Source: Eretmocerus hayati (lineage: Eukaryota; Arthropoda; Insecta; Hymenoptera; Aphelinidae). From it: a DNA stretch of 64,000 nt. Made by a program: the position numbers and the translations under genes. Location: the NCBI GenBank assembly GCA_029851415.1, contig CM056742.1:60352454-60416453 (forward strand), given 5' to 3'. The notes under the pieces were generated by a model, which saw nothing but the letters and a program-made list of their open reading frames with translations, made no database searches and was not told the DNA's origin. Shown here piece by piece: positions 12,612-25,013 of the stretch (its first letter is position 1; the number at the start of each line of letters is the position of its first letter).

Positions 12612-14279
12612 AATTCTCGTACCGACCCGAACAAGTTTTGTCACGTGTGCAGCGAGTACGTTCCTGGGGATGGTTCCCGTAATATAACGAACACATTACG
12701 TACCGCATACGAAGATTATTTCGGTCTCAGTACGGTCAATCTAGACAAGCTATGGGTTCCTACTGTGATGTGCACAGCCTGCTCTATCAGGTTGAGAGCC
12801 CCACATCCTCAATGTCTGAACTTCGCAACGCCTGGAATATTGACAGAATCCAAGGAGCATGTCACCGACTGTCACTTTTATGTTACAAATACGAAAGGGT
12901 TCTCTGCCAAAACAAAATACTTGATAAAATATCCGGGAGAATTATCGGTTACGAAGCCCGTACCAGGGTTGCCACCCCATCTCTCCGCCCCCGCAATGCA
13001 AGATGTTGTGATGCAAGGCTACGAAGAATCCTCTGAGAGTCCATTCGGTTCGGATTTCTTATCCTCAGCCTCTGAAAAGAGTCTAGATCGAGGAGAAACA
13101 CCTTCGCAGCCCAGACTCTTTAATAAAGAACGGCTGAATGACCTCATACGTGATATGAATATTCCCAAAAAAACTGAGTTACTCGCTTCACGTTCGAGAG
13201 AATAGGATATGCTTGAACGAGGCGGGCGTATCACTTATTATCGTGACCGACAGTCAGTATTCTCAGACTATCTTCTGGGAGACGGCGCCAATCTATTTTG
13301 TCATAACATCGACGGTTCGTTCTCAGAACTACGTTATGTACATGAGCTAAATGAGTGGCGGCTCTCCATCGATACGAATAAAACCAGCTTGGAAGGCGTA
13401 CTCCTGCATAACAGCAATGAAATGCCATCCATTTCAATATTTCATGGCGTGCAAACCAAAGTTTGTTATGACAACGTAAAATACTTACTGTTGAAAATCG
13501 AATATAAGAATCATGGATGGAGCATTTGTGGCGATTTCAAGATTATTGCAATTCTATCGGGGCTCCAGCTGGGCTACTTAAGATATATGTGCTTTCTGTG
13601 TGGATGGAACAGTCATAGTAAGGACGATTATCATGTCAGAAAAATATGGCCAACGAGACAGGGTATGTTACTCGGTGAGAAAAATGTCACTGCTGAACCC
13701 CTGGTTGATTGTAAGAAAATATTGTTGCCACCACTGCACATAAAACTGGACTTGGTTGAGAATTTCATCAAAGCAATGGATCAGACAGGTGAAGCATTTC
13801 CTTTCCCGAGGGAGAAAATCCCCAGGATAAGTGATGCAAAATCGAGGCAAGGAGTTTTGATTGGCCCGGATATCAGGAAATCAATGCTTGACTAGAGTTT
13901 CGATGATAAGCTCCGAGATATTGAACGGGACACGTGGAAACCAGTGAAGGATGTCATCACAAATTTCTTGGGTAATGAGAAATCGGATGAATTTATTGGA
14001 ATGATGTTGAACAATTTTCGCAAAATGAAAGTGAACATGTCTCTCAAGATCCATATGCTGTATTGTCATCCGGATTTTTCCCCTGAAAATCTTGGAGCTG
14101 TGAGTGATGAGCATAGTGAGAGGTTCTACCAGGACATAGTTGTCTTAGAATCGAGATACAACTCTTACCGGGGCATCATCATGTTGGCTGACTACTGCTG
14201 GTCCGTCATATTTGAGAGCTGTGACGAGCAGGAACGGGAATCAACAAGGAAGAGTTTTTGCGTTACGGACGTCGAATAA
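12612..14279 (+). pseudogene. Putative transposase of the CACTA-like element (GDFK / SDEHxERF family), two TAG stops
   Basis: One reading frame runs from 12612 to TAA at 14277-14279, broken only by TAG at 13203-13205 and TAG at 13893-13895. The N-terminal part is zinc-finger-like: FCHVCSEYVPGD, then MCTACSIRL, then DCHFYVTNTKGF, where the last expected Cys reads Tyr. Further on come CGDFKIIAILSGLQLGY, FLCGW, PPLHIKLDLVENFIKAMD, FPRE-KIPRISDAK, FLGN, NMSLKIHMLYCH and ENLGAVSDEHSERFYQDI, then MLADYCW. I recognise these from an uncharacterised protein family repeated many times in arthropod genomes. The acidic residues in GDFK and SDEHSERFYQD are candidate catalytic positions, which is inference. 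No ATG is visible at the 5' end: a stop precedes at 12609, so the N-terminus is lost or was spliced. Its position between CACTR inverted ends argues that it is the element's transposase. Confidence 0.75.
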
Positions 14280-14359
14280 GTTATGGTTTGCACTCATGTT
14301 TCACTGAGATTTATGGAATTCGTGATATGTGTTTCGTGGATGAACATCTGAGGGACTTA

Positions 14360-14935
14360 AACGTTGAAACATCAAGATAGGTTGATCTTGAAGCCACTCA
14401 GTACAGGACACAAAAACTTGTAAAAATCAAATCAATCAGCGTTGACACCCAAGCTTGCTCAAGCCTCCACGTCTATTGCTGGTATTTTTCCTTTGATGGA
14501 CACATGAGAACGGAGAAAATGCACCCTCGTGAGCTCAAAAAAGATGTCTCTGGTCCATTTTGTGAGCATTTTAAGATTTATTGCGAAACCGGTGAAATTT
14601 TGCTGACAGCAACGCGAAAAATCAGCTTGCCACTCGTTTGGGACGCATTGTAGCCCTCTAAAACCACTGCCATTATGTTTAGCAGGTCAAAATACGTAGG
14701 AAAACATAGTCCCGGTAAGCTTTCGGCTCATAACAAGGGTGCGCCATCAGTTTACAAAATTAGCAGAAAACGTTAGAATCACTGTTCTTGAGAAATCGGT
14801 AATTTGCGAATTAAGAAGAGTCTTGATGTGTAGGGGCGAATCTGGCAACGGATTCAGTTTTCACGTCGAAGATCACACAAGGAAATCATGTTCCCCAAAT
14901 GGGTTATTCTGGACCCAAAATTTTGTTCTTCAGTG
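14360..14935. repeat. Right terminal inverted repeat of the CACTA-like element
   Basis: This is the reverse complement of the left end. The two differ by substitutions and by a few short insertions or deletions, for example around 14830-14850, where the left end has an expanded C-rich stretch. Confidence 0.88.
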
Positions 14936-14938
14936 TAA

Positions 14939-17900
14939 TTTATTTGTTGAGCCTGCAGTTTCCTCCAAGAGCTCGGGATCGTTATTCATGAGAGTGAGTA
15001 ATTTGATCGAGAGAAGCGATATTGAAAAGTTACGACGTTGAAATGGGAGAGACTCACTTTTTCTTGTTACTGGTCTCGCGTCACTCTATTTCGTAGAATC
15101 CCCAGCGCCACCCGGTACAAGGGTTATCCGGATCTGGTTCAAGAGGAATTCGATGATGTTTGAGTGGGATGGACTTGGAGGTCAAACAGGAACTTGCACG
15201 AGTTGTGGAGGCTTGGATCAAGAGTTCCGAAACTTGGAACTGAATCTCGAAATCCGGAATCAGAGTGTCTGATTAAAAGTGAGAAACTTGACTTGGAATG
15301 AATGTCAACTCGAAATAATTTTGTCAGACTAGGAATGCTTCTGCTGTCACTCTGAACTTGAAAAAAATGATGCTGGCTCTGGCTCTGAGTGTCTGGTTCT
15401 GGCTCTAGAGAATCTACCACTCGACTGACTCTGAGTCTTTCCATGCGGATGCGAGAAGCTTTTCTAGAGTTCACATGGACTTTTGGGTGATCACACCCTC
15501 GACCAATAATCGTGGGCCTGATGTGACGTGGGGATGAATCTCGCGGGTAGAAGGCATCAACGAAGGGCTCCGCTTTTCTTCTTGATCTGGAGGCTGTGAT
15601 CACGAGAAAGAGAGGGTGGTGCAAGATCGCGGGGCCTAGTGGGGTGGTGACAACATTGATTCCGTCAGCTGGCGAATACAGTACTCAATGAGCGTGTAAC
15701 TGAATTTGGCTCACATATTGTCCTTTGACCATTATATTGTTCATCTCCGAGGTAATCTTGATTGAGTGCTATGATATGTTGCAAATAATGGTTCGATTAT
15801 TCCTTTCCTTCAGGCATGACCCACACACGCAATTAGTAAATGATTAATTATAAAATAATGGAAACACACATAGAGCAGAAATACAATGATTGAATATGGT
15901 TACGGAAAAATTAATATATGCGTCATCGAACACACGATATCACGTTTTGAATATTGTTGATGTGTGCTCGTTGAAATATAAGATTCGAGTTAGTTTTCAG
16001 AGTAAAACTCGGGCACTTGTGGAATTTCTATGTGGAAGATCGATATTATAATTACTAAACTTTCCTGAATGTCAATCTTGAATTAATCAATGTTCACACG
16101 CACACTCACATGCATTGTTACATGAATAATATTTCGAATGGTACAATGATTTTGGAGCAGAGCTGGCGGGATCAAGCGAGCATAAAGACACAGCTGTTAC
16201 CTGAAGTAGGTGATGAATAGCACCAAGAGTTATTTCCTGGATCCGAGGGTGAGCTCGAACCTTCGTACTCGCACATTCCTGGATCGATCAAATGCTCTGA
16301 TTCTGGAAGCTCACAATACTTTTGTAGATTCATTTGATCGTAAATTAAAGTTAGAAAACCATTCTGTCAGGGATACATCGCGCACCTATTGATGAACAAA
16401 GGGTCGATTCCCTTGTCTCGGATTGAGATAATGGAATGAGGTCAAGAGTTTTCAGGATGTGGTGCTATGAACTACCTTTGGTTCTTACCGATCTATCCAG
16501 TTTATCGCCGCAGCTGCTGGATGGACGATGATTTCGAGTCAAGAAATTCAAAGAGAGAAATTTTTATTACTCTTCCGCTTACTCGCGGTTCAATTAATGT
16601 AAAAACGGACATATTTTGGCTTTCTTCCTAAGCTGGCAATCGCATAACTGTGCGTGTACGTAATAAATGGGGAGGTACTTCAACAATAAAAATTTAGGAG
16701 TTTGATTGGGGTCATAAACATCAAGCGGTAGTCGTCTAGCTTTTGCATAAATTTTCGGGGATGTGGGACACTAACACTAGGTTTTTGTTCTGAATCTCGA
16801 AGAATATAAGTACGTTAGTAGGAGTTACCTCTACAAAGAACGAGGGTGGACAAAGGATGATGGAACGACCGCAAGCGGGAATATTGCGGCAAGTATGCAT
16901 CCGAGTACGCGTGCTCTGATTTGGTCCGTTTGGTGATGCAAATTTCATCAGCACATGCGCGGATATGGAGCGCGCATGTTCCTTATGTATATCGCGAGTG
17001 GGTGGTAATCTGGGGCGTGGTGAGGTCTCCTTCCACAGCCTCTTTCGAGTGATTTGCGCAAGATCGAAGTATCATGGGCGCAGGAATATCGAGAAGGGGA
17101 GAGTAGGGACAGCGTCGTGGCGCAGCAGACAGAGTTAGCTACATCATCCTCAATCTCTCTCCCTTCGCTCGAACCACGTGAATCATGCACGCAGCAGACG
17201 ACGCGAGTCGAGTTTGCCTGTTGCACATGATCGGGGCCCACCGCTATCCTGGAGAATGTCAGAGAAGAGAAGGATAAAAAGCCGTTTGGAGTTGGCAAAT
17301 TCAACACAGAGGGGACCAGCTGTGTCATTCACACTCATTTTCACAAACTTCGGCCCCTAGTTGCCATTGACCAACACCAATGCAGGGATATGTTGTGGGT
17401 CCACTGCTAAAGCAGAGACATTGCGACAGATTCTGATAGCGGCGGGATTGCCATTTCTCCGAGTTTCCTTCACCAGACTGACAGCGGCGTTGCCAGTTTT
17501 CCGGCCCACTGTCAAGAAATTTGAGAGGAAACGTCGCAAGTCTCGTTCCCGCAGGTTGTAGACAGAATAGCAAGAGATCACCGCCTGCCCCTGTCTCGCC
17601 GTTTCGGATCCGAGAGGTGCAACTTGTCCCTTCTTCCTGGCACCCGTTCGCTATATCCACACTCGTCCTACTCATTTGCAGGGTCACTCACTATTTGAAT
17701 TTTCTCTCATTCTTCCTCTAGCCTTCACAAGATGTCGTGTAGTACTCGACATCACACCCCCAGCGTTGAACGGTTAGTTCTAGTTCATTTGTATCAACAT
17801 AGAAATAAATGTATGCCTCAGCTCGAATTCGCGACACATCAAGTCAACATAATCCTAAGGTGGGCTGAAGCTGTGCTCGACAGTATTGTGGGGTCGCATT

Positions 17901-18897
17901 TTGAGGGATAGTACGTTCTCGTTAGGTCGGGATGAGTTTCTGGTGTCAACCTTGCAGTGGGATTCATCCAAGGTTCCAGTGGAAATGATTTCACGTAAAC
18001 AGCTCGTCTATGTGGGTCCATGGGGTTGGGAGTGGAGCGATGTGGCGCAATGGCGTGCGTCAATTTGCTAATTGTCCGTATAACGATATGTTGGGGGGAA
18101 ATCACAAGGAACTTCAGTACCGTTATCTTTCAAAATATGGGTACGTTGTTGGGGATAGAAACTTCGATTCTTAAGGGGAACTGGAAGTTTAGTATAACAA
18201 GACGTGCTTCACTTCAAATTCACCTCTACGGAAATACATTCACCTGTTATCATTGCCGTGTCTCCAGGTCCATTCATAAGTCAATATACAAATTCATGGG
18301 GGGCTTGCGAAACCAAAGCTAACAGATCTCGAATGAACGTGTACGTTGGTAGCGACGCAGGAATAAGAACTTCGGTAAAATTGATCGTTGTGTTGCCGGC
18401 GGAACACCTTTCTGCAATGTACACTCATTTTGAATTGAGATAATCGAACAATTTGTGGTTATTTGATTTGACTGAATCCTGACTCTCAAAAGTCGGTCTT
18501 TCGAAATGCTTCGAACATGATCAGCTGTGGATCTGCCGTTTATAATAAATGATTACCACTCAAACTCCCATTGCCCTTAATAGCTGATACAAAAGTGAAG
18601 TCTTTTGAAACAGTGGAGAATATGACTTCGGTATTCTTATTATTGTTTGAGTTCATCAACTCATGTGCTATTCCTTCATACCGTACATCATACTGATTGA
18701 ATCCACAAGAGTCTTGCAACATGGAGTTCCAGAAAGTCTGACCCCCAACTATATCCGTACACTAACCGTCGGTAAGGATGCACACGGTACCGAATTCAAG
18801 AGTGACCTGGTGCTTCTCAAATATACCTCGCCTCGAACTGTTCGCTGCCTGAAGGGCAGTCCCTAGCTACAATGCAGTGATCCTTATGCTATTTTGT
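14939..18897. other. Long non-genic stretch with a possible decayed LTR
   Basis: No gene is recognisable over about 4 kb. From 15150 to 15620 there are loose CTTGGAA and CTCTGGCTCTG repeats, which create a minus-strand frame of 161 codons that I do not trust. At about 17270-17310 a GATAAAAAGCC stretch precedes TTGGCAAATTCAACACAG in a GC-richer block (16970-17370), which resembles an LTR promoter. I could not find a matching second LTR or a primer-binding site. Confidence 0.3.
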
Positions 18898-19222
18898 GGC
18901 CAAATTGGTTTATTGTAGATATAAAATCAACAAGACAACGGACACCGGGAAGCGATGTTTACCCACGTGCGGATGAGTTTTCTGCATATTTTAAAAAAGT
19001 TCCATCAAGATCGATGCAGAATTGAGCTCATAGAGTTGCAGAAAAAATCCTGGAAAATGGTAGGTTATACATTCCTGCAACTATATTGGCTCAATTTTGC
19101 ACCGATCTTGATGGAACTTTTTTTTACATTTGCACAAAAAATATTATCCGCGCGTGGGTAAATGTTGCTTCCCGTTCTTCGTTGTCTGGTTGATTCTATA
19201 TCTACAATAAGCCAATTTGGCC
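18898..19222. mobile_element. 325-bp foldback element
   Basis: GGCCAAATTGG at 18898 faces CCAATTTGGCC ending at 19222. The arms pair almost along their whole length: TTATTGTAGATATA with its complement, the TTTACCCACG(T/C)GCGGAT block, GTTCCATCAAGATCG and AATTGAGC. The centre is near 19060. This is typical of a long-hairpin MITE. The target duplication is not clear. Confidence 0.82.
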
Positions 19223-19314
19223 GCAAGCTGGTGCTACGCACACTGCGTTGAGGCTGCGGAGCGCCCTTCACCGGTTCTTGGCTCGCCGATGGCGTGCTAA
19301 GATCCCTGACATGA

Positions 19315-19692
19315 CAGGTCGAGGAGACGTACTATTGGTCCGACTCGACAACCGTACTCGCGTGGCGTAAGAACGAGTCTGTTCTGAACGTTTCCGTGTA
19401 CAACCGAGTGAAAGAAATCAATTCATTCACGAGTGCGGGGGAGTGGCGTTTCTTACCGGGGGAGATGAACCCCGCAGACTTGCCTTCACGAGGTTGTAGT
19501 CCAGCAAAATTATCAGAATCGAGTCGGTGGCTCGGTCCCGATTGGCTTCAGAAGACCCCAGAGCACTGGCTTGATGAGAGTGGGCTCGTGAATGAGGAGC
19601 TCGTCGCGATTGGACACGAAAAATGTAAACCTGTTGTAATGTCATGTGTGGTCGATGAGGTCTTCAGTGCAAGAGAAAAGTTCTCATCTTAA
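19315..19692 (+). pseudogene. BEL/Pao LTR retrotransposon pol fragment (RNase H to integrase junction)
   Basis: This is the only piece of a BEL/Pao-type polyprotein that I can recognise. The frame opens after a TGA at 19312 and reads YYWSDSTTVLAW, the conserved Asp-Ser-(T/M)-T block of Pao RNase H, then VYNRVKEI, EWRFLPGEMNPADLPSRG and WLGPDWL. These are the hallmarks of the RNase H and linker region that precedes the integrase zinc finger in BEL/Pao elements. It ends at TAA 19690-19692. Reverse transcriptase, protease and gag are not found upstream, and no integrase core is seen downstream. The 325-bp foldback lies about 90 bp upstream. I see no flanking LTRs, so this is a remnant. Confidence 0.85.
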
Positions 19693-20634
19693 AGTTAGTT
19701 GGTACGATTTGTTGCTTGGGTGCAATTGTTTATATTTCATTATTGGAAACGGTTTGCAGCTCGGAAGGAAAATGAGTTTTGCCTCACCGCACTTAGAGGT
19801 TAGCGAAGATATCTTATGTATAGTGATATGAACAATGCTGATTTTTGGACGGCTATTTCGTACTGAAAAACGAGCCCCATAAAGATCTCGTGAATGTGTC
19901 CTCTCAGCAGGCGCTAATGGGTTACATGTGAATGTGCTTTTGATTCGATGTGATTTATTGTGTTCTAGATCCTGTTTGAGTGCATGAATTCAAACCCTTC
20001 AGGTGGTCATTTCATGGAAATTTTTGTCAGCTTTCGATTGAGATTAGTCTTAAGAGCCTAAGTTCATGCACATGCGCGGAAAATGATGTTTGCCTGATAC
20101 TGAAGGAATTCGAATCCAGAAAATGGCTAATAAGTCGCTCGGATCGCCCCAAACTTCTCTGAGACCATTTCTTTCTGAAAGGATACACAATTCACGTTCT
20201 GTATGTGATTTTCGGAGAAATAAGAAAATGCCCTTCTGAGAAATTAACCATTCAGTGAAAAACACTTTTTCAGCTCCAAGTGGCCTTCAGAGCGTTGAAG
20301 AGGACTCTGTTACAATGTTTTTGATAGTTTTTTGGACGCTCTCTCGATTTTTACATGATGGATTTTCACTCTTTCAACGGATATGCGTGCAGCCGCGGGA
20401 CGAAATGTTCTTGGGGTCCCTAAGGTGGTCCAGAGTTCTTATTTTGAGCCATAGAATAAAATAAATAAGGTAAGAAAGAAATCCAATAGATGACCCCTTT
20501 CCGTAGGTCGCTTTGGCGTGGAACCCATCATATTGCCATGAAACTTCACAAAAACATTCCTCGAAATTTTTCTCCGAGGTTTCTGAGAGATTTCATTGAA
20601 ACTAGCAAAACTGCCTCGCTCGCGGGCTCGCTCG
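19693..20634. other. Non-genic stretch with part of a dispersed repeat
   Basis: No gene is recognised. At about 20535-20605 the sequence (TTCACAAAAACATTCCTCG, then CCGAGGTTTCTGAGAGATTT) resembles 33305-33375, so a dispersed repeat family is present in at least two places. Confidence 0.4.
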
Positions 20635-21240
20635 GCCACAGTGCATATACACTCATTGAACATTTGAGATGTCAATGTTTTCTCCAATGTTATCATTGGA
20701 TGCAAATAATTCTAATTTTTTGAATATTTTCCTTATTTCGGAATAATTTTGAATTTAATATATTCATTCTATTCTCATAACCATTGAGTTTGTCTCTTCA
20801 TTTCAACAAGTTTTGCACATACGTAATACTCGTAATTCGGTTCGAATATCACCGCGGTTTGAAATATAACCCTACTAAGAGTGTAACATCACCCAAAGTA
20901 ATTTACCAGATATCTGAGGAAAGGAAAAGGACACTCTGCCACAGTGCATAAAGACTCGTTAATAATGACCCTTGAATATGTGAGGTGTCAATATTTTCTC
21001 TAATAATTACAATCAAATGAGAATAGTTCTGTTTTGGGATAACTTCATGATTTTGAAATAATTATGGAATTCCATTCTATCTTCGAAGTCATCCAGTATC
21101 TCTCTTTATCTCAAATAACTCCACATATACGTGAATTTATCAATCACGTGTGCATGATTGAATTTCGAATATTACCCCGGTTCTCTTATAGAGTCCCTAG
21201 GATTCTAACATCTCCTAAAACATTTGAGGAGAAAATAGAA
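20635..21240. repeat. About 303-bp diverged tandem duplication
   Basis: CCACAGTGCATA occurs at 20635 and 20938. After each copy the order GA(G/T)GTGTCAAT(G/A)TTTTCTC, ATTCTAT, TCTCTTTATCTC/TCTCTTCATTTC, CACATA(T)ACGT and GAATAT(C/T)ACC is kept. The units have diverged a good deal. Confidence 0.6.
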
Positions 21241-21719
21241 TCTGTGAAATGAGGTTAGGCATTTGGTTGGTGAAGAACAAGTCTAAAGATCCCGGTACTT
21301 GAAAGTGATAATTACGACAAGACAAATCATTAAAAAAATACGCTGCAAAAAGGAATTCGCATGATGCTTTCCCGTTTCCTGTGGATTATTTGAATATCCG
21401 AATCCATGAAAAATTGTATCAGTTATCATTGTACATGGATTCAAATCCAAATCCAAATTCTGTCGTTCACTTCATTTCAACATTCAAAGGAAGGAAGTTA
21501 TTGCTCCCTTCGTATCCTTCGATTTGATCATCCATTGGGTAAAATTTCAAGTAAGAAAATTGAACTGAAGAGGGTTTATGATGCGTTATGAAGTAAGAAG
21601 TTATTGATATTAGTTCAATATATCATTCAACCTGTTATTACACTGAAGTGAGCATAGAGTCTTTGGATACGATTTGAGAAGAGACTAGTGTTGGTCGAGG
21701 AACGGAGAATCATAGAACA
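21241..21719. other. Non-genic stretch
   Basis: Short frames only. I see no repeat, RNA gene or domain. Confidence 0.4.
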
Positions 21720-22880
21720 GTTTTTTTGGGTCATCGGAAAAATTTTTTTCAGCAAATGAAAATTCTTATCGAATTTAGTCATTAGCAAGTCAATTGAGGA
21801 TGAAAACAGATATTTCCAATCAATGAGAGAAAAATTTACATGCTAAATATTGAGTACTGGAGCGTTTATACAAACATTATTAAAAAATGACGGAGACTTT
21901 ATATTGATTGACTGGATGTGAAATGAGGAGTATTGAGAGCATGAAGATTGGTAGAAGGGTTGAAAAAAGATGAGATGACAGATAGAGAGAAAACACATAT
22001 GAATACATACATAAGAACATACACTAGGTAGCGCTTAGAATAATTTACAGACAGCGATTTGTTTTAGGAATGATTATATTGGGGTACTATTCCATAGACC
22101 TCAGCGAGGAGTATAAGGTAAACTTACTTTCATTTGGGTAGATGTGGAATTGAGAGGTGAAAAATGAGAAATTCGAAACATTTTCATGAAAAAATTTAGG
22201 CAAAAAGATCGAATTTACGTGAAAACATTATTTGTGGCAATGTGAGTCGGCGAATAATGTTAAAAAATATGAGCTCATTGCCCAAGAAAATATAACAATG
22301 ACTCAAGATTCAGAAGAAATCCATAGAGGCGTTCGCCAAATTCGAGTGACAAAGATGGTAAGGTTGAAAAATTGTTTTAGTCAAAATGAAAATTCGGTAT
22401 AAACCAATCTGTTTAGAATGACCAGAAGATATTTCAAAATGATGTTTGAAATAGCTATGTGCTAAATATTGGATGGTATGTCGTTTGGACAAACAAAGTG
22501 TGAGAATGATGATAAATTTTAGGTAATCAATCTACCGTGGGAGACAGAGTATGAAGAGTATGGAGCTGTCAAGGAAGTGGTCTCATCGCTGATTAATTTA
22601 GAACAAACCCACGAAGTTCCATGAAGATTGGTCGCAGGGTTCAGGAAATATCACGTGAAAATGAAAAGACAACATACAGGCACACATACATACGGACACG
22701 GACAAGATGTGCTTTAAAATAACTCACACAAAACGTTGTGCGTTGTAGAAGGAATGTATTGGGGTTCAATCCCATAGATCTCGGCGACCTGAATAAGATG
22801 GATTCACTCTCATTTGGATAGGAATGGTATCAAGAGGTGAAAAATGAGAAACTCGAGAAAATTTTATGAAAAAATTTCCG
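21720..22880. repeat. Direct repeat, two diverged copies about 620-680 bp apart
   Basis: Copy 1 (about 21720-22200) and copy 2 (about 22380-22880) share TGCTAAATATTG, ATGAAGATTGGT(A/C)G(A/C)AGGGTT, an ACATACATACAT-like stretch, ATTCCATAGACCTC/ATCCCATAGATCTC and GAGGTGAAAAATGAGAAA, then ATGAAAAAATTT. Spacing rises from 618 to 677 bp along the copies, so insertions or deletions have accumulated. No coding content. Confidence 0.7.
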
Positions 22881-23039
22881 CACCAACCCAATACTTTCTC
22901 TTCGAGAAAGCAAAATGGATCATCCCCAGGAAAAGGTTATCATCCCTACCTCAAGTTCCAGCACAGAAATTGCTACTGATATTAAGAGTCGAACTGGTGA
23001 ATTGCTTTTTTGGTTTCCCGAGATCCAAACCATCTGCCA

Positions 23040-24190
23040 TACCATATCATACATTTAATATATGTTTCTCTTCAAACCATTCACTCATCCACCATTATCT
23101 CAGATCATCCACTCCACGTCCAATATTCGATCCAAGTTTCTCAGTGAATTTCATCTCATTCACTCATCCAGCACCATTACTAATCATTCATTCAACACCC
23201 ACCATTATCTTATGTCATCCACTCCACATTCCACGATCAAGATGATTTTTTTCCCATCAAATTCCATTCCATTCACTCATCCAGCACCATTTCAAATCAT
23301 TCGCTCCAGATCTCACAGACAATATGATTTTTCATCATCTGCTCCATCACCATTTTTATCACTCGACTCATTCCATTTTTCATTTCATTTCCTTATCCTT
23401 CTTCATACCATCCACGCATCCACTATTATCTCATATCGTTCGCTCCGTAACCCGTAATCAATTCAAGTTTCCAATAGAATTTCATTCCATTCACTTATTC
23501 AGCACCATCTGAAATAGTTTACTACACATCTAACCTCATCTCATACCATTCACTCGTCCACCATTGTCTCATATCATTTACTCATCCACCATTGTCTCTT
23601 ATCATTCGCTCCACATCCCATAATTGAAATAATTTTTTTCTCATCAATTTTCATTCGATTCCTCATCCTGCACCATTTCAAATCATTCACTCCACATCCG
23701 CCAAACAAAATCTCATCTTCCAATTCCATTCACTCATCCAGCATTCTCTCATATCATTGTCAATCATCATCTCAATCACCATTCTCAAATCATATGCCAA
23801 TGATCGCCTACTTAACGATGGATTTTCGCACGCAGGTAAGTCGCCTCTGGGTGCACGTATCGCGTCCGAATCCATCCCCAAATAGGAGGGTGAGGCAGAT
23901 TCCCATCTTCTTATGCATTTTGACCATTTCTTTTCTCATTTCATTCTTTCATTCTATATCATATCATCCATTCATCAACCATTGTCTCATATCATTCGCT
24001 CCACATCCCATTCTCAAAACCATTTTTTTACATATCATTCTCTCATCCGTCATTATCTCATATCATTCGCTCCAGATCGCTTTTTGTCAATTCATTCCAT
24101 CAACTCATCATCGCACTTCAGTCCATTCGTGGATTCATCAATCATTCATTTTTCATTGGTCGATTCGAAGCATGCATATTCATTTCAAAG
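23040..24190. repeat. CATC-rich simple-sequence region
   Basis: The plus strand is dominated by reiterated words such as CATTCACTCATCCA, CACCATT, ATCTCATATCATTCGCTCC and CACATCC. G is rare outside about 23803-23905, where GCCAATGATCGCCTACTTA interrupts. A related tract at 30850-31110 is followed by nearly the same interruption at 31124. The frames of 100-140 codons here come from composition. Confidence 0.75.
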
Positions 24191-24978
24191 GTCAATTGAT
24201 TCGAGAGACGCACTGAACGTATAAAGAAATGTTCTCCTTCATACGATCCTCACATCTGCGACCAATTGATCTTTGTTATGGATCTATATTGTAAGAATTG
24301 ATCTCGTAGATTCAGACGACCGACAGATCTTCGTGACCCGAAACTATGGGGCTTGATTCCTCAATCTGCGCCTTTGCAACACTCCGGTATGCATGGCGGT
24401 GACTCTAAGGACTGAGGGCCATCCATCCATAGATAAAGAGGCAATCGAAGATGACGCACAGATCAACAGACTGACTGATTCCATGAATCATAATTCATCG
24501 GGACGGATATTACGGACTAGACGGAAACCACACTTACGAGCGTAACTTTTTATGAATAATATACAAGAATCATGTAAATTGATAAAAAATAATGTAGTTA
24601 TATGCACGCACATGGACGCATACGGGCAGGATTAGGGTTTAGTATAGTAGCAGTAGTGTAGTGGTAGTCCAGTATCAGCTTGTAGTGACTGGAAGGGTAA
24701 CGTAGAGAAAATTCGAATGACGTGGGAAACTGCACGAAAATGGTTTCAAATGAGGTAAATTGAGTATCAAATTAATAATAAGGATCGAATGAGGTTTATA
24801 TTCTAGTGAAATATGCACGATTCTAGTAGAGTGAGGTTTGAATAAGGTTTATGTTACACGATGTATACAGATATCGCAAAAAACTGGTACCGCCGGACGC
24901 TGCAGGCAGATTATATTATTAATTGTCTAAACGTAGAATTCAATTCGAAAACAGCTCATTAAGTATATCGAAAATGGT

Positions 24979-24982
<4 letters not shown>
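24191..24982. other. Non-genic stretch with a dispersed repeat near its right end
   Basis: No gene. At about 24855-24920 the words CTGGTACCGCCGGACGCTGC and AGGCAGATTATATTAT match 33262-33302 closely, in the same orientation. A dispersed repeat family is present at both places. Confidence 0.5.

Positions 24983-25012
<30 letters not shown>
24983..25012. repeat. (TA)n microsatellite
   Basis: Fifteen uninterrupted TA dinucleotides. Confidence 0.97.

Positions 25013-25013
<1 letters not shown>

Larger units (their letters stand above)
11708..14935 (+). mobile_element. CACTA-like DNA transposon, 3228 bp, TAA target duplication
   Basis: The element starts CACTAAGGAACA at 11708 and ends TTCTTCAGTG at 14935, so the ends are CACTA and CACTG in inverted orientation, the CACTR pattern of the CMC (CACTA/Mirage/Chapaev) group. 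It is flanked by TAA at 11705-11707 and TAA at 14936-14938, a 3-bp duplication as made by EnSpm/CACTA elements. The inverted ends are long, about 575 bp, and clearly homologous throughout with scattered substitutions, so this copy is not recent. One gene lies between them and is broken by two TAG codons. The assignment to CMC rests on ends and duplication length and is an inference; the transposase was not compared with known CMC proteins. Confidence 0.82.

Noticed and set aside
15139..15624. Minus-strand frame of 161 codons with Glu/Pro/Ser/Gln-rich sequence
   Set aside because: The sequence is made of CTTGGAA and CTCTGGCTCTG low-complexity words. No domain and no conserved motif.
16967..17370. 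LTR of the BEL/Pao element
   Set aside because: A TATA-like and initiator-like arrangement is present, but I found no second copy, no primer-binding site and no clear TG...CA ends.
23062..24224. Frames of 100-140 codons rich in Ser, His, Ile and Pro
   Set aside because: Composition effect of the CATC-rich simple sequence.
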